NCBI RefSeq assembly: GCF_018100985.1
Contig: NZ_JAGJEI010000001.1
Coordinates: 1-64,000, forward strand
Source: Pseudoalteromonas sp. MMG007
GTDB lineage: Bacteria; Pseudomonadota; Gammaproteobacteria; Enterobacterales; Alteromonadaceae
Reading direction: 5' to 3'
Length of the DNA stretch: 64,000 bases
In this document: piece after piece, positions 10,204 through 22,368 of the stretch
Layout: the number at the start of each line of letters is the position of its first letter
Numbering within the stretch: the stretch's first letter is position 1
Made by a program: the position numbers and the translations under genes
The notes under the pieces: generated by a model
Databases searched by the model: none
Told to the model about the DNA's origin: nothing
The model's input: the letters and a program-made list of their open reading frames with translations, nothing else

Positions 10204-11547
10204 ATGACTCGAGGTATAACTAAATTTCTTTTTACCCTTATGGTATTTGCTGTGAGCTTGCCACTGTGGGCGCAAAATACGATTAACAGTGCCCGAGTTT
10301 GGCCATCACCAGATAGCACTCGCGTTGTATTTGATTTAGATGAAAAGCCAGATTTTAGCTATTTTATGCTTAAAAATCCGAGCCGTTTAGTTGTTGATTT
10401 AGACAATACTAACGAGCTGAAAATATTACCCGGTATACCGTCAAAGCATCAAATAGTTAGTAAACTTCGCTACTCTAAACCTAAAAATAAGAAAAGTGTT
10501 AGGTTAGTGTTCGAATTAAGCTCTCCTGTTAAACCGGTTATTTTCGCACTAGCACCCGCAGGCCCTTATAAAAATAGATTAGTGGTCGATTTATACAATA
10601 AAGCTCAAAAGCAAACCGTCGCGTCTCCTGCGCAAACAGCAGCTAAAAACCGTCAGCTAAGCCAAGAGCGCGATATTGTTATTGCTATTGATGCGGGGCA
10701 TGGTGGTGAAGATCCAGGCTCTATTGGTCCATCAGGTACATATGAAAAAACGATTACTTTACAAATTGCTAAGCGCTTAGAGCGCATGATAGATGGCGAG
10801 CGGGGAATGATTTCGCGTATGGTGCGAAGTGGTGACTACTTTGTAAAACTTAATACTCGCACTAATCGTGCTCGTCAAAAAAAGGCGGACTTTTTTGTTT
10901 CTATTCATGCTGACGCATTTACAAGCCCAGGTCCTAATGGCGCTTCTGTGTGGGTATTGTCGTTACGTAGAGCTAACTCTGAGATAGGTAAATGGATAGA
11001 AGATAAAGAAAAACACTCTGAGCTTTTAGGGGGAGCTGCAGATGTAATTAAAGATGCTGCTAACGAAAAATACTTAGCGCAAGCATTGCTTGATATGTCG
11101 ATGGATCACTCAATGAAGACCGGTCTAAGTGTGGCCGACGAGGTAGTTAAAGAGCTTAAAAAAGTGGCTAAACTGCATAAAAAAGATCCTCAACATGCAA
11201 GCCTTGCTGTTTTAAAGTCGCCAGATATTCCTTCTATTTTGGTTGAGACAGGGTTTATATCTAACCCGAGAGAGGAGCGCCTGCTTAAAAGTGCTAATCA
11301 TCAAGAGCGCTTAGCTAAAGCGATATTTACGTCTATTAAAAATTATTATTTAAAAAACCCGCCTGATGACTCGTTATTTGCAAAACTTAAATCGCAATAT
11401 CCTACTAAGCATAAAGTCCGCCCTGGTGAGTCTTTGAGTATGCTTGCAAGTCGTTATGGGGTAACAGTTAGTAAATTAAAACAGGCTAATAAGCTTAGCT
11501 CAAACACGCTGTTTATTGGTCAAGAACTCGATATACCGCAAAGTTAA
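10204..11547 (+). CDS. amiB: N-acetylmuramoyl-L-alanine amidase AmiB (AMIN, Amidase_3, LysM)
   Basis: About 447 residues from the ATG at 10204; a GTG at 10192 is in frame but nearly touches the AAGG element. A signal peptide ends near LWA-Q. The AMIN domain (about 25-130) targets the enzyme to septal peptidoglycan. A zinc amidase domain (about 155-380) has [12 protein letters not shown] with its metal ligands, SIHADAF, and [12 protein letters not shown] with the catalytic Glu. A C-terminal LysM binds peptidoglycan. AmiB cleaves the stem peptide from N-acetylmuramic acid during cell separation and is normally activated by EnvC/FtsEX. MutL follows closely. Confidence 0.96.
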   Translation: MTRGITKFLFTLMVFAVSLPLWAQNTINSARVWPSPDSTRVVFDLDEKPDFSYFMLKNPSRLVVDLDNTNELKILPGIPSKHQIVSKLRYSKPKNKKSVRLVFELSSPVKPVIFALAPAGPYKNRLVVDLYNKAQKQTVASPAQTAAKNRQLSQERDIVIAIDAGHGGEDPGSIGPSGTYEKTITLQIAKRLERMIDGERGMISRMVRSGDYFVKLNTRTNRARQKKADFFVSIHADAFTSPGPNGASVWVLSLRRANSEIGKWIEDKEKHSELLGGAADVIKDAANEKYLAQALLDMSMDHSMKTGLSVADEVVKELKKVAKLHKKDPQHASLAVLKSPDIPSILVETGFISNPREERLLKSANHQERLAKAIFTSIKNYYLKNPPDDSLFAKLKSQYPTKHKVRPGESLSMLASRYGVTVSKLKQANKLSSNTLFIGQELDIPQS

Positions 11548-11578
11548 ATCCTCAGTAAAAATATTTGTTAGGACGTTC

Positions 11579-13423
11579 ATGAGTATTGAAATATTACCCG
11601 CGCGTTTAGCCAACCAAATTGCCGCAGGCGAAGTGGTAGAGCGCCCCGCGTCGGTAGTAAAAGAGTTAGTAGAAAATAGCTTAGATGCGGGCGCTACGCG
11701 TATTCAAATAGACATTGAACGTGGCGGCCATAAGCTTATTCGTATTCGTGATAACGGCTCGGGTATAGGTAAAGATGAGCTAACACTTGCGCTTTCTCGC
11801 CATGCGACGAGCAAATTAAAATCGCTTGATGATTTAGAGAATATTTGTTCATTAGGTTTTAGAGGTGAGGCGCTGGCATCCATAAGCTCTGTATCGCGTT
11901 TAACGCTTAGTTCAAAACCGAAGGAACAAGAAGCTGCGTGGCAAGCATTTGCAGAAGGGCGCGATATGGCGGTGCAAGTTAAACCTGTTGCCCACCCCGA
12001 TGGAACTACAATAGAAGTTAAAGATTTATTTTTTAATACCCCTGCACGGCGTAAATTTTTACGCACCGAAAAAACCGAATTTACTCATATTGATGAGCTT
12101 ATAAAACGTATTGCACTTAGTCGCTTTGATGTTTCTATAACGCTAACTCACAATCAAAAGGTTGTAAGGCAATATCGCGCTAAAACAGACCCTGCTCAAG
12201 CTATTACTCGCGTGGCGCAAGTAGCTGGTAAAGCATTTGCAGAACAAGGTTTACATATTCAATCGGGTGAGGGCGGTTTGCAATTGCATGGCTGGGTTTT
12301 ACCTGTCGGCTCAGCTAATACAACGCAGTACACGTATGTAAATAATCGAATGATGCGCGATAAGCTTATATTGCATGCTATACGCCAAGCATTTGAAGAA
12401 GTGAGCGGTGCACAAGAGTTACCTGGTTTTGTTATTTATATTGATATAGGTCCTCGCCAGGTTGATGTAAACGTACATCCTGCAAAGCACGAAGTGCGTT
12501 TTCATCAAGGTCGCTTAGTACATGACTTTATTTTACAGGCTATTAAACAAGTTGTAGTACCTTTACAAGGTGAGTTTGTTAGTGAATCAATAGACAATGC
12601 GCAACAGGCTATAACAGCTGGTTCTGAGTCTTTGTATACAGGTAATGAAATAACACAGTCGGCAGGTGTTTTTGATTACCCCAAATCGCAATTACAGCCA
12701 TCTAACTCAGGCTTTGGTGGCGGCTCTACCTCACGTTCTTCAAGTGGTGGGAGCGGTAATGCTTATCGTAGCAATGAAGCGACTAATCATCACGACGTAA
12801 ATGCGTTTTATCAAGGTGTAAGTGAGCAACATGCGGCGCATTTTGACAATGTTACAAGCACTGCGAGCAATACTTTTAGTAATGAACAGCCCGCAAAGCT
12901 AAACGAAGTTGCAATATTAAGTGTAACCGAAGGCTTATGCGTATTCAGTTTACAGCAGCAACTTTATTGCTCGCACTTTAAATATGCATTGCCTGATGAT
13001 TGGCATAACCAAATAAAAGAGTTAGGGAGCCTTGAAGGTAAAGCGCTTTTATTACCAGTAAGAGTCAATTTATCAAAAGAAGATTGCGTAATAATAGCAG
13101 CGCAACAATCATGGTTTACCTTACTTGGCTTTGAACTTGTTATAGAAAAACAATTCGTTATGGTTAAAAAGTTACCTGCTTGTTTGTATTTACTCGATGT
13201 ATCTAATGCAATAGAACATTTACTGAATGCATGTAAGTTAGAGTTTGAAAATATTGAAAGTTGGCTTGAATGGCAGTTAGCGTGTGTACCTACTCGCTTT
13301 TATTCAAGTAATGTATTTTTAGAGCAACAAATTCGCTTACAAAATAATCCGCAAACAATTGAACGTTTGCAAGAGAAAGCAGTTAAAATAGAGCTAAATA
13401 GCTATTTAACGCAATTAAACTAA
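11579..13423 (+). CDS. mutL: DNA mismatch repair protein MutL
   Basis: From the ATG at 11579 (M-S-I-E-I-L-P), preceded by TTAGGA, the protein has 614 residues. An upstream codon at 11516 lies inside amiB and was rejected. The GHKL ATPase domain has [15 protein letters not shown] and [13 protein letters not shown] long Ser/Gly-rich linker (about 360-430) leads to the C-terminal dimerisation domain. No endonuclease motif of the DQHAxxExxxxE type is seen, as expected for a genus that has MutH. MutL couples MutS mismatch recognition to MutH and UvrD. Confidence 0.98.
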   Translation: MSIEILPARLANQIAAGEVVERPASVVKELVENSLDAGATRIQIDIERGGHKLIRIRDNGSGIGKDELTLALSRHATSKLKSLDDLENICSLGFRGEALASISSVSRLTLSSKPKEQEAAWQAFAEGRDMAVQVKPVAHPDGTTIEVKDLFFNTPARRKFLRTEKTEFTHIDELIKRIALSRFDVSITLTHNQKVVRQYRAKTDPAQAITRVAQVAGKAFAEQGLHIQSGEGGLQLHGWVLPVGSANTTQYTYVNNRMMRDKLILHAIRQAFEEVSGAQELPGFVIYIDIGPRQVDVNVHPAKHEVRFHQGRLVHDFILQAIKQVVVPLQGEFVSESIDNAQQAITAGSESLYTGNEITQSAGVFDYPKSQLQPSNSGFGGGSTSRSSSGGSGNAYRSNEATNHHDVNAFYQGVSEQHAAHFDNVTSTASNTFSNEQPAKLNEVAILSVTEGLCVFSLQQQLYCSHFKYALPDDWHNQIKELGSLEGKALLLPVRVNLSKEDCVIIAAQQSWFTLLGFELVIEKQFVMVKKLPACLYLLDVSNAIEHLLNACKLEFENIESWLEWQLACVPTRFYSSNVFLEQQIRLQNNPQTIERLQEKAVKIELNSYLTQLN

Positions 13424-13430
13424 GGTGTTC

Positions 13431-14351
13431 GTGTTGAGTAATTTACCGGTCATATTTTTAATGGGCCCAACCGCTGCTGGCAAAACAGCATTGGCAATTT
13501 CGTTGTGTGAGCATTTAAATACTGAAATTATCAGCGTCGATTCAGCGTTAGTGTATAAAGGTATGGATATTGGCACTGCAAAACCCGACGCTGAAGAACT
13601 CGCACGTGCTCCGCATCATTTAATTAATTTACTGGATCCGAGTGAAACCTACTCGGTGGCCGATTTTAGGCGAGATGCGGTACAAAAAATTGATGAATTT
13701 CATAAACAAGGTAAAGTGCCTGTACTTGTTGGCGGTACAATGATGTACTTTAAGGCATTAATTGATGGCTTATCACCATTGCCAGAGGCTGATGCAACTA
13801 TACGAGCAGAGCTTGAAGCACAAGCTAATGAGCATGGTTGGCCTTACTTATATAAAGAGCTAGTTAAAGTTGACCCTGAAGCTGCCGAAAAAATAAGTGA
13901 AAACGATTCACAAAGAATTAATCGCGCTTTAGAAGTTTACCGTATATCAGGTAAAACAATGACTGAGTTGCAAAAGCAAAAGCAGCCATCTTTACCCTAT
14001 ACTTTTCATCAATTTGCCATTGCGCCACAGCAGCGCAGTGAATTGCATAAGCGAATTGAAGAAAGGTTTAAAATAATGATTGATCAGGGGTTTGAAAATG
14101 AAGTTTCGTCCCTATATCTACGTAAGGATTTACATCCCAATATGCCTTCTATTCGTTGTGTAGGTTATAGACAAATGTGGGATTACCTTGCGGGTGAAAC
14201 AAGCCATGATGAAATGGTTTTTCGCGGCATTGCAGCAACACGCCAATTGGCTAAACGTCAGTTAACGTGGCTACGCAGTTGGCCTGATGTTACTTGGTTA
14301 ACAACAGGTGATGAAGAAAACTTGCATCGTGTAGTAAGTTCGCTAAGCTAG
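13431..14351 (+). CDS. miaA: tRNA dimethylallyltransferase MiaA
   Basis: About 306 residues. The P-loop [11 protein letters not shown] lies near the start, followed by [18 protein letters not shown] (substrate and tRNA A37 binding), [10 protein letters not shown] and [12 protein letters not shown]. MiaA transfers a dimethylallyl group to A37 of tRNAs reading UNN codons. No ATG fits the start. GTG at 13425 overlaps the AAGG element, while GTG at 13431 and TTG at 13434 are better spaced. I use 13431, but it could be off by one or two codons. The gene follows mutL with only a few bases between. Confidence 0.97.
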   Translation: MLSNLPVIFLMGPTAAGKTALAISLCEHLNTEIISVDSALVYKGMDIGTAKPDAEELARAPHHLINLLDPSETYSVADFRRDAVQKIDEFHKQGKVPVLVGGTMMYFKALIDGLSPLPEADATIRAELEAQANEHGWPYLYKELVKVDPEAAEKISENDSQRINRALEVYRISGKTMTELQKQKQPSLPYTFHQFAIAPQQRSELHKRIEERFKIMIDQGFENEVSSLYLRKDLHPNMPSIRCVGYRQMWDYLAGETSHDEMVFRGIAATRQLAKRQLTWLRSWPDVTWLTTGDEENLHRVVSSLS

Positions 14352-14432
14352 TAGTAGTTGAAAATTATTTAGTTTATTTAAATAAGTTCAGCCACTTAAT
14401 TATAATAACACCTAGAACGAAGGAATAATAAC

Positions 14433-14696
14433 ATGGCAAAAGGCCAATCGTTACAAGACCCATTTTTGAATGCACTACGTCGTGAGCGCATTCCAGTATC
14501 AATCTTTTTGGTAAATGGCATAAAATTACAAGGTAAAATTCAGTCATTCGACCAATTTGTTATTTTACTTGAAAACACCGTAAATCAAATGGTGTATAAA
14601 CATGCAATTTCTACAGTTGTACCTGCTCGCGCAGTCAACTTCCAAGGTGTTCAAGGGGATGAGAGCACTGAAGAACCAGAAGCTGGAAACTTTTAA
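14433..14696 (+). CDS. hfq: RNA chaperone Hfq
   Basis: 87 residues. It has the Sm1 motif ([22 protein letters not shown]), with Gln8 and Phe42-region residues for U-rich RNA, and the Sm2 motif [12 protein letters not shown]. The acidic tail is short ([12 protein letters not shown]). The hexamer pairs small RNAs with mRNAs. It is preceded by an 81-base gap after miaA that may hold its own promoter, and hflX follows after 15 bases. Confidence 0.99.
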   Translation: MAKGQSLQDPFLNALRRERIPVSIFLVNGIKLQGKIQSFDQFVILLENTVNQMVYKHAISTVVPARAVNFQGVQGDESTEEPEAGNF

Positions 14697-14711
14697 TTAG
14701 GAGCGTAATGC

Positions 14712-16001
14712 TTGTTTGACCGCTATGAATCCGGCGAACAGGCAATTTTAGTTCATATCGACTTACCTAAAGATGGCGATCGTGAAGATCTTCATGAATT
14801 AGAAATGTTGGTATCTTCTGCTGGTGTTAGTAGTTTGGCGGTTGTGCAAGGCAGCCGTCAAGCACCACATCCGAAACTATTCGTCGGTACCGGTAAAGCA
14901 GAAGAAATAGCTGAAATTGTCAAAATCCACAATGCAGATGTCGTCATATTTAATCATCAATTAAGTCCGTCTCAGGAACGCAATTTAGAGCGCGTTTGCC
15001 AATGCCGTGTACTTGATAGAACGACACTTATTCTCGATATTTTTGCTCAAAGAGCTCGTACCCATGAAGGTAAGCTTCAAGTTGAGCTTGCACAGTTACG
15101 CCATATGTCGACCCGACTTATTCGCGGTTGGACCCATCTTGAAAGACAAAAAGGTGGCATAGGTTTACGCGGACCGGGTGAAACACAGCTTGAAACCGAT
15201 AGACGTTTACTACGTGCGAGAATTAAAAACATTCGCGCTCGATTGGCTAAAGTAGCCGTGCAACGTGAACAGGGCAGGCGTGCGCGTACGCGCAACGAAA
15301 TTCCGACTGTGTCGTTGGTTGGTTATACAAATGCGGGTAAATCAACATTATTTAACCGAATCACTGATTCTGACGTGTATGCAGCTGACCAATTATTTGC
15401 AACACTTGACCCAACACTACGTAAGCTTGATATAGGCGATGTAGGCTCAGTAATTTTAGCTGATACTGTAGGGTTTATACGCCATTTACCGCATGATTTA
15501 GTCGCAGCCTTTAAAGCAACACTTACAGAAACGCGAGAGGCAGACTTACAGTTACATGTTATTGATGTGGCTGACCCTCGTCGTAAAGAAAACATTGAAC
15601 AAGTTCAGTCGGTGCTTAAAGAAATTGAAGCCGATGAAGTTCCGCAATTACTTATATACAATAAAATTGATGCACTTGATGATGTTAGCCCAAGAATTGA
15701 TCGGGATGACGAAGGCCAACCTATAAGAGTATGGCTAAGTGCACAAACTGGTGAAGGTTGTGAGTTATTAAGTGAAGCAATTAGCGACCTATTAGCTAAG
15801 CAAATGTTTAGCGAAACGTTACTGCTAGCGCCTATGTACGGGCGTTTGAGAGCTTCATTGTTTACGTTAAATGCAGTTCACGAAGAACGCTTTGATGAGC
15901 AAGGCAATTGGTTATTAGATGTTAGAATGCCAATGGTTGAGTGGAATCGTTTAATTAAAGAATTTGGTCCTGAAATTGCTGGTTTTATCAGCCGTAATTA
16001 A
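14712..16001 (+). CDS. hflX: Ribosome-splitting GTPase HflX
   Basis: 429 residues. I read a TTG start at 14712 (M-F-D-R-Y-E), because AGGAG at 14699-14703 is eight bases upstream and this is the conserved N-terminus. An ATG at 14708 runs into a stop after three codons. An N-terminal HflX domain and helical linker (GIGLRGPGETQLETDRR) precede the GTPase domain with GYTNAGKST (G1), DTVGFI (G3) and NKID (G4). HflX binds 70S/50S ribosomes and splits stalled ribosomes, for example after heat stress. Confidence 0.97.
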   Translation: MFDRYESGEQAILVHIDLPKDGDREDLHELEMLVSSAGVSSLAVVQGSRQAPHPKLFVGTGKAEEIAEIVKIHNADVVIFNHQLSPSQERNLERVCQCRVLDRTTLILDIFAQRARTHEGKLQVELAQLRHMSTRLIRGWTHLERQKGGIGLRGPGETQLETDRRLLRARIKNIRARLAKVAVQREQGRRARTRNEIPTVSLVGYTNAGKSTLFNRITDSDVYAADQLFATLDPTLRKLDIGDVGSVILADTVGFIRHLPHDLVAAFKATLTETREADLQLHVIDVADPRRKENIEQVQSVLKEIEADEVPQLLIYNKIDALDDVSPRIDRDDEGQPIRVWLSAQTGEGCELLSEAISDLLAKQMFSETLLLAPMYGRLRASLFTLNAVHEERFDEQGNWLLDVRMPMVEWNRLIKEFGPEIAGFISRN

Positions 16002-16101
16002 AAATTGACGCATTAACGTCGGTTTTAGTATGAGAAACGCGGTAGATTTGTTAGATTTAACACAATTTCCTAATTTATTTAGATAACAATGGAGTATAGC
16101 T

Positions 16102-17271
16102 ATGGCCTGGAATGAACCGGGTAATAATGGCAATGACAAAGATCCGTGGAATAATAAAGGCGGACGTGATCAAGGCCCACCTGATTTAGACGAGGTGTTC
16201 CGTAAGTTTAGTAACAAGTTAGGCGGCTTATTTGGCGGAAAAAAATCCGGCAATGGTAGCGGTGGTGGACTTGGCGGAGCCGGTATTTCATTTATCCTTA
16301 TTATCGCCGTTATTGTATGGGCGTTAAGTGGTATTTATACGGTAAAAGAAGCTGAGCGCGGAGTGGTACTTCAATTTGGTAAATACGACCGAATTGCAGA
16401 TCCAGGTTTACGCTGGAAAATGACGTTTATTGAAACTGTTATTCCTGTTGATATTGAAGCAGTTCGCTCATTATCGGCCTCGGGCTTTATGCTAACTGAA
16501 GATGAAAACGTGGTAAGCGTTGAGTTTGAAGTACAGTACCGTGTTATTGACCCATACCTATATAAGTTTAGTGTCACTAATGCTGATAACAGCTTAGAAG
16601 AAGCACTGGATAGCGCGCTTCGTTATGTGGTTGGTCATGCAAAAATGGATCAAGTACTAACGAATGGACGTGAAGTTGTTCGTCAAAATACGTGGGATGA
16701 GCTTAATAAAATCATCGAACCTTATAATTTAGGTTTAATCGTAACAGACGTTAACTTTAAAGACTCACGCCCACCAACAGAAGTTAAAGATGCTTTTGAT
16801 GATGCAATTGCTGCGCAAGAAGATGAAGAACGTTTTATCCGCGAAGCCGAGGCTTATGCGCGTGAAATTGAACCACGTGCTCGTGGTCAAGTAACACGTA
16901 TGACGCAAGAAGCTGAGGGTTATCAAGAACGCATTACACTTGAAGCACAAGGTGAAGTGGCACGTTTCGAAAAGCTCTTACCTGAGTATCAAGCGGCTAA
17001 GCAAGTTACTCGTGAACGTTTATACATTGACGCAATGGAAGAGGTGCTAGGTAGCAGCTCTAAAGTGTTAGTTGATGTGAAAGGCGGCAACAACATGATG
17101 TATTTACCTCTTGATAAAATCATGGACAAGCAAGGCACTGCAACTCGCGTAGCACTTCCTAGCTCAAGTGATATTCAAGACTTACGTAATAAAGTTAATA
17201 CGTCACGCAATAGCTCTGTTAACAGTGGTAATGACCGCTTTAACAATGACCGCTTTAATGATGGGAGATAA
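16102..17271 (+). CDS. hflK: FtsH protease modulator HflK
   Basis: 389 residues. It has a Gly/Asn-rich cytoplasmic N-terminus (MAWNEPGNNGNDKDPW), one membrane helix (about 57-75), then an SPFH/band 7 domain starting with the block YTVKEAERGVVLQFGKY and a long helical region with EARGQVTRM-like sequence. The Asn/Arg-rich tail repeats DRFN. HflK and HflC form a large membrane cage around FtsH that limits proteolysis of membrane proteins. hflC follows after five bases. Confidence 0.98.
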   Translation: MAWNEPGNNGNDKDPWNNKGGRDQGPPDLDEVFRKFSNKLGGLFGGKKSGNGSGGGLGGAGISFILIIAVIVWALSGIYTVKEAERGVVLQFGKYDRIADPGLRWKMTFIETVIPVDIEAVRSLSASGFMLTEDENVVSVEFEVQYRVIDPYLYKFSVTNADNSLEEALDSALRYVVGHAKMDQVLTNGREVVRQNTWDELNKIIEPYNLGLIVTDVNFKDSRPPTEVKDAFDDAIAAQEDEERFIREAEAYAREIEPRARGQVTRMTQEAEGYQERITLEAQGEVARFEKLLPEYQAAKQVTRERLYIDAMEEVLGSSSKVLVDVKGGNNMMYLPLDKIMDKQGTATRVALPSSSDIQDLRNKVNTSRNSSVNSGNDRFNNDRFNDGR

Positions 17272-17276
17272 TCATA

Positions 17277-18155
17277 ATGAAAAACTTTAGTTTAGTAATA
17301 CTATTAGCTGCCATTGTTATGTCTTTTTCATCGGTATTTGTAGTACCTGAAGGACAAAAAGCGATTGTAATGTTATTCAGCAAGGTGCAAAAAGACAGTG
17401 ACGACAAAGCGATTGTATATGGCCCAGGCCTACAATTTAAAGTGCCGTTTTTTAGCCAAGTACGCCGTATTGATGCACGTATTCAAACGCTAGATGGTAC
17501 GCCAGATCGTTTTGTTACAAGCGAGAAAAAAGACTTAATTGTTGACTCGTTTGTTAAATGGCGTGTAAACGACTTTAGCGCTTTTTACTTACGTGCTCGA
17601 GGCGATAAGCAATATGCTGAAACGTTACTTAAGCAAAAAGTAAACAATGGTCTGCGTACTAACTTTGGTACTCGTACAATTCGCGAAATTGTGTCAGGTG
17701 AACGTAGTGAATTAATGGAAGAAGCATTAGTTCAAGCTTCTGAAAGCGCACGTGAACTTGGTATTGAAGTACTTGATGTTCGTGTTAAGCAAATTAACTT
17801 ACCACAAGAAGTTAGTAGCTCTATTTACCAACGTATGCGCGCTGAGCGTACTGCAGTTGCAAAAGAGCATCGTTCTGAGGGTCAAGAAAAAGCCGAGACT
17901 ATTCGTGCGGGTGTTGATCGTCGTGTAACGGTAATGCTTGCTGATGCAGAGCGTAATGCGCGTTCTGTACGAGGTCAAGGTGATGCTGATGCTGCTGCAA
18001 TATATGCTGAAGCGTACAACAAAGATCCTGAGTTTTTTGGTTTTGTACGTTCTTTAGAGGCGTATAAAAAGACCTTTAAAGATAAGCAAGACGTTATGGT
18101 GCTTTCACCAGACAGTGACTTCTTTAAATATATGAAAGGCGCTAAAGTGCAATAA
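17277..18155 (+). CDS. hflC: FtsH protease modulator HflC
   Basis: 292 residues. One N-terminal membrane anchor (about 3-21) is followed by an SPFH domain with SVFVVPEGQKAIVMLF, the block LDVRVKQINLPQEVSSSIY, and RMRAERTAVAKEHRSEGQ in the coiled-coil part. It is the partner of HflK in the FtsH-regulating complex and the last gene of the series. A terminator follows at 18183-18208. Confidence 0.98.
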   Translation: MKNFSLVILLAAIVMSFSSVFVVPEGQKAIVMLFSKVQKDSDDKAIVYGPGLQFKVPFFSQVRRIDARIQTLDGTPDRFVTSEKKDLIVDSFVKWRVNDFSAFYLRARGDKQYAETLLKQKVNNGLRTNFGTRTIREIVSGERSELMEEALVQASESARELGIEVLDVRVKQINLPQEVSSSIYQRMRAERTAVAKEHRSEGQEKAETIRAGVDRRVTVMLADAERNARSVRGQGDADAAAIYAEAYNKDPEFFGFVRSLEAYKKTFKDKQDVMVLSPDSDFFKYMKGAKVQ

Positions 18156-18182
18156 GCTTAGCCCTAATATTTAAAAAGTTAT

Positions 18183-18208
18183 AAAGCCTCGCATTTGCGG
18201 GGCTTTTT
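18183..18208 (+). terminator. Terminator after hflC
   Basis: Stem aaagcctcgc (18183-18192) against gcggggcttt (18197-18206) with one G-T pair, loop attt, then a T run. Confidence 0.9.
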
Positions 18209-18349
18209 GTTTAATGCGTTTTAGTTGTTTAAATCACTGTTATTTATGTGGTTATTAGCCTCTGTTTTACTTCTAAATATTATCCGCAGAAAAAATAAGC
18301 TGAACAGGGGTGATCTTTCGTTTGGTTTTCTGGTAAAATCTCGTCCTAA

Positions 18350-19684
<1,335 letters not shown>

Positions 19685-19697
19685 TGGCCAATGATGT

Positions 19698-19726
19698 AAA
19701 AAAAGCTGCTTAATGCAGCTTTTTTT
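19698..19726 (+). terminator. Terminator after purA
   Basis: Stem aaaaaaagctgc (19698-19709) against gcagcttttttt (19715-19726), loop ttaat. Confidence 0.92.
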
Positions 19727-19795
19727 GTGTCTAAAATTCACCTTGGAACGATCTTTGTATATTATTTAGTAAGTCTATTTTTGTACGTGGTGAAC

Positions 19796-20434
19796 ATGCG
19801 CCAATTTTTTAAAAGTTCAGTACTAGCTTTACCGTTAGTGTCGTTATCTTTATTTATAAATACCAATGCGTTAGCAGATGAATCTCCTGCTGCAGTACCG
19901 CTATATACTGAATCAGAGCTTATTGCACTTATAAATAAAAATACACATTTGCAGCGTGTAAAGGCAGATGATTGCCAGTTAGTGCAAGATATTGAAGCGC
20001 GAGCCAATAAAATGGCGCTGCCTTCATATCAGTTCTTATATGGCGACATGCTGGCTTATAGTGTGTGTGTTGAACGAAATGTAGAGTTAGGCGTGTATTA
20101 CATGCGTAAAGCGGCTGAGCAAGGCTTAGCGGCTGCATTAGAGCAATTAGGGCGCTATTACGACACGGGTCGATTAGTGCAGCAAGATAAAGCGATGGCC
20201 ATTACATATTTACGAGAGGCATCATCGCAAGGAAATTTAAAGGCGCAGCTACGTTTAGTGACGTTGTTTAACAATGGTTATGGTAGCCCGCGTGACTTTG
20301 AGGATGCTTATAGGTGGTTGTTTAATTCAATGGTGGCTGATAAAGCAACACATAAAAAAATTGAACGCGCTCTGAGCAAGTTAGCGCAAAAGATGCCAGA
20401 CAGTGTTGTAGCGCGGGCTCGCATGCCAATGTAA
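19796..20434 (+). CDS. motX: Sodium-driven polar flagellar motor protein MotX (Sel1 repeats)
   Basis: 212 residues from the ATG at 19796; a frame reaching back to 19727 overlaps the purA terminator and was rejected. A signal peptide ends at NALA-D. The block RVKADDCQLVQDIEA, then YQFLYGDML and VCVERNVELGVYYMRKAAEQG, resembles MotX of Vibrio. About three Sel1-type helical repeats follow (AAALEQLGRYYDTG, AKAQLRLVTLF-like, DFEDAYRWL). MotX with MotY forms the T ring that anchors the PomAB stator of the Na+-driven polar flagellum. A purA-motX neighbourhood is known in related genera. The identification is from remembered family patterns. Confidence 0.85.
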   Translation: MRQFFKSSVLALPLVSLSLFINTNALADESPAAVPLYTESELIALINKNTHLQRVKADDCQLVQDIEARANKMALPSYQFLYGDMLAYSVCVERNVELGVYYMRKAAEQGLAAALEQLGRYYDTGRLVQQDKAMAITYLREASSQGNLKAQLRLVTLFNNGYGSPRDFEDAYRWLFNSMVADKATHKKIERALSKLAQKMPDSVVARARMPM

Positions 20435-20467
20435 TTAAATAGAATTTTGATTAATTGAGATAAAAAG

Positions 20468-20495
20468 AAACCCTAGCTTTTTGAGCTAGGGTTTT
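20468..20495. terminator. Bidirectional terminator between motX and the antiporter gene
   Basis: A perfect 10-bp stem (aaccctagct 20469-20478, agctagggtt 20484-20493), loop ttttg. A tracts upstream and T tracts downstream serve both convergent genes. Confidence 0.9.
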
Positions 20496-20520
20496 GTGTT
20501 TTAAGATTAATTTAAGCGAC

Positions 20521-22368
20521 TTAACTTTCTTCTTTAGTCTTGTTTTGTGGGTCTTTCAAAACTGACATTTTAGGAGGCTGTAATGCGACGATACGTTCGC
20601 CCTCTTGAGGCGGCTTTTCCATATTTATTGTAAATGGCCTTAGTTTTACAGGTGTATCGTCATCGCTATCTTTATCACCTTTCAATATAAATAACGGGAT
20701 AGCCTCAGAATTCATTTCTTGATATTGCTCCCAGCTAAACTCTTCTGAAATACGGGTTGCACTGACTTTACCGCCTTTAGCTATAATGCTACTCAAACGT
20801 GCGTATGAGCCATCATCACCAAATAGTATCTGTCTTGATAAAAACGTGGCACTGTCTTTGTTTGCTTTAGCATGTGAGGTAGATGAGCGCAAAGAAAACA
20901 CATTTTTCTCATTTAACAAATGAGAAAAATACTGAACGCCGAGTGCATTGTGATGCCTGTTAGGCGACAATGCTAATACACTTCGAATGGTGGTTAATGG
21001 TAAATAGCGCTCAGCATGCTCCGACTGCGGATTACCATAATAACAAGGTAATCCATCCATGCGCGCCATTCTACAGTTTTCCCAAGCTGGATCTGATAAG
21101 TGAACGGGTATGTTTTGCTCTTTTAAGCCTCGACCAATAGCCCGTGATACATGGTTAGCACCAATAATTAAAATAGTATTAGGTGATGGTTGGCGCACAC
21201 CTAACAATTTAGCCACAGGTATGGCTGTTAAACTTTGTAATACGACAGTGATAATAATTACAGTAAATATTAACGGCACCATTTTTTCAGCATCTGCCAC
21301 GCCAGCTTCCATCATACTTAACGCAAATACAGAGCCTACTGCCGCAGCAACAATACCTCTAGGGGCAATCCAAGAGAGTACCAAGCAAGACTTCATGGGC
21401 AGATCAGTTCCAAAAGTGGATATTGCAATACACAGTGGGCGCGCAATAAATAATACGACGGCTAAAAAGATGAAAACATCGCTATCAAGCATCATTAAAT
21501 CAGAGAGTTGTAATCGGGCGGCAAGTAAAATAAACAGTGTCGATATTAAAATCATCGACAAATCTTCTTTAAATTCTAGTACTGAATCTATTTCCAAATC
21601 ATTTTGGTTTGCCAGCCATATACCAAATACGGTGACTGCTAATAAGCCAGATTCGTGGCTTAAATAGTTTGATACAGAAAAACTAATTAGTACAAGTGCC
21701 AAAATACCAAACTTATGGAGCTCAAATGGCAGCCATTCACGGCGCATAAGTTGCGTTGTCACCCAGCCTGCTACGACACCTATACTTAGTCCAACACCCA
21801 GTGTTTTGAATAAAGCAATAATAGTGTGGCTAAGTACTTCGCCTTGGCCTACAAGCATTACCGCTTCAAATACTAAAACCGCAAATAACGCGCCTATTGG
21901 GTCAATAACAATACCTTCCCAGCGCAAAATGCGATCTATATCTTGTGTAGGGCGCATTGAATTCAGTAACGGTGCTATAACGGTAGGGCCTGTAACAACC
22001 AAAACGGCGCCTAACACTGCAGCCACACGCCAATTCAGCTCTAATAACCAATAAGCGCTGAGACTAATGATAATACAGGTAGTTAGCATTCCTATAGAAC
22101 ATAAATTGCGCACCACCTTGCTTATCCCTTTAAGTTCTCTGAAGTGCAAGGTGAGAGAACCTTCAAATAAAATCACCGCTACACTTAGCGACACAACAGG
22201 AAATAACAAGTCACCCAAGAGTGCATCAGGGTCTAAAACACCACTAAATGGCCCGAGTAAAAGACCAGTAAGCAATAAAAAGAGAATAGCGGGTACCCTA
22301 AACGCCCACGCTACCCATTGGGCAAGTACGGAGCAAAGTGCGATACCGGCTATATAAATTGCTGACAT
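20521..22368 (-). CDS. CPA1-type cation:proton antiporter with TrkA-N-like domain
   Basis: 615 residues. About 12-13 membrane helices occupy residues 1-395, beginning IAGIALCSVLAQWVAWAFRV. Conserved antiporter patterns include LTGLLLGPF, VTGPTVIAPLL (with the helix-break TxxA-like segment) and SWIAPRGIVAAAVGS. After the membrane domain is a nucleotide-binding-like RCK_N/TrkA-N domain (about 400-510) starting ILIIGANHVSRAIG, a GxxxxxxAIG variant of the dinucleotide-binding loop. A cytoplasmic tail follows. It should exchange Na+ or K+ for H+ across the inner membrane; the ion is not decided by sequence. It is monocistronic and convergent with motX. Confidence 0.85.
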   Translation of the reverse strand: MSAIYIAGIALCSVLAQWVAWAFRVPAILFLLLTGLLLGPFSGVLDPDALLGDLLFPVVSLSVAVILFEGSLTLHFRELKGISKVVRNLCSIGMLTTCIIISLSAYWLLELNWRVAAVLGAVLVVTGPTVIAPLLNSMRPTQDIDRILRWEGIVIDPIGALFAVLVFEAVMLVGQGEVLSHTIIALFKTLGVGLSIGVVAGWVTTQLMRREWLPFELHKFGILALVLISFSVSNYLSHESGLLAVTVFGIWLANQNDLEIDSVLEFKEDLSMILISTLFILLAARLQLSDLMMLDSDVFIFLAVVLFIARPLCIAISTFGTDLPMKSCLVLSWIAPRGIVAAAVGSVFALSMMEAGVADAEKMVPLIFTVIIITVVLQSLTAIPVAKLLGVRQPSPNTILIIGANHVSRAIGRGLKEQNIPVHLSDPAWENCRMARMDGLPCYYGNPQSEHAERYLPLTTIRSVLALSPNRHHNALGVQYFSHLLNEKNVFSLRSSTSHAKANKDSATFLSRQILFGDDGSYARLSSIIAKGGKVSATRISEEFSWEQYQEMNSEAIPLFILKGDKDSDDDTPVKLRPFTINMEKPPQEGERIVALQPPKMSVLKDPQNKTKEES

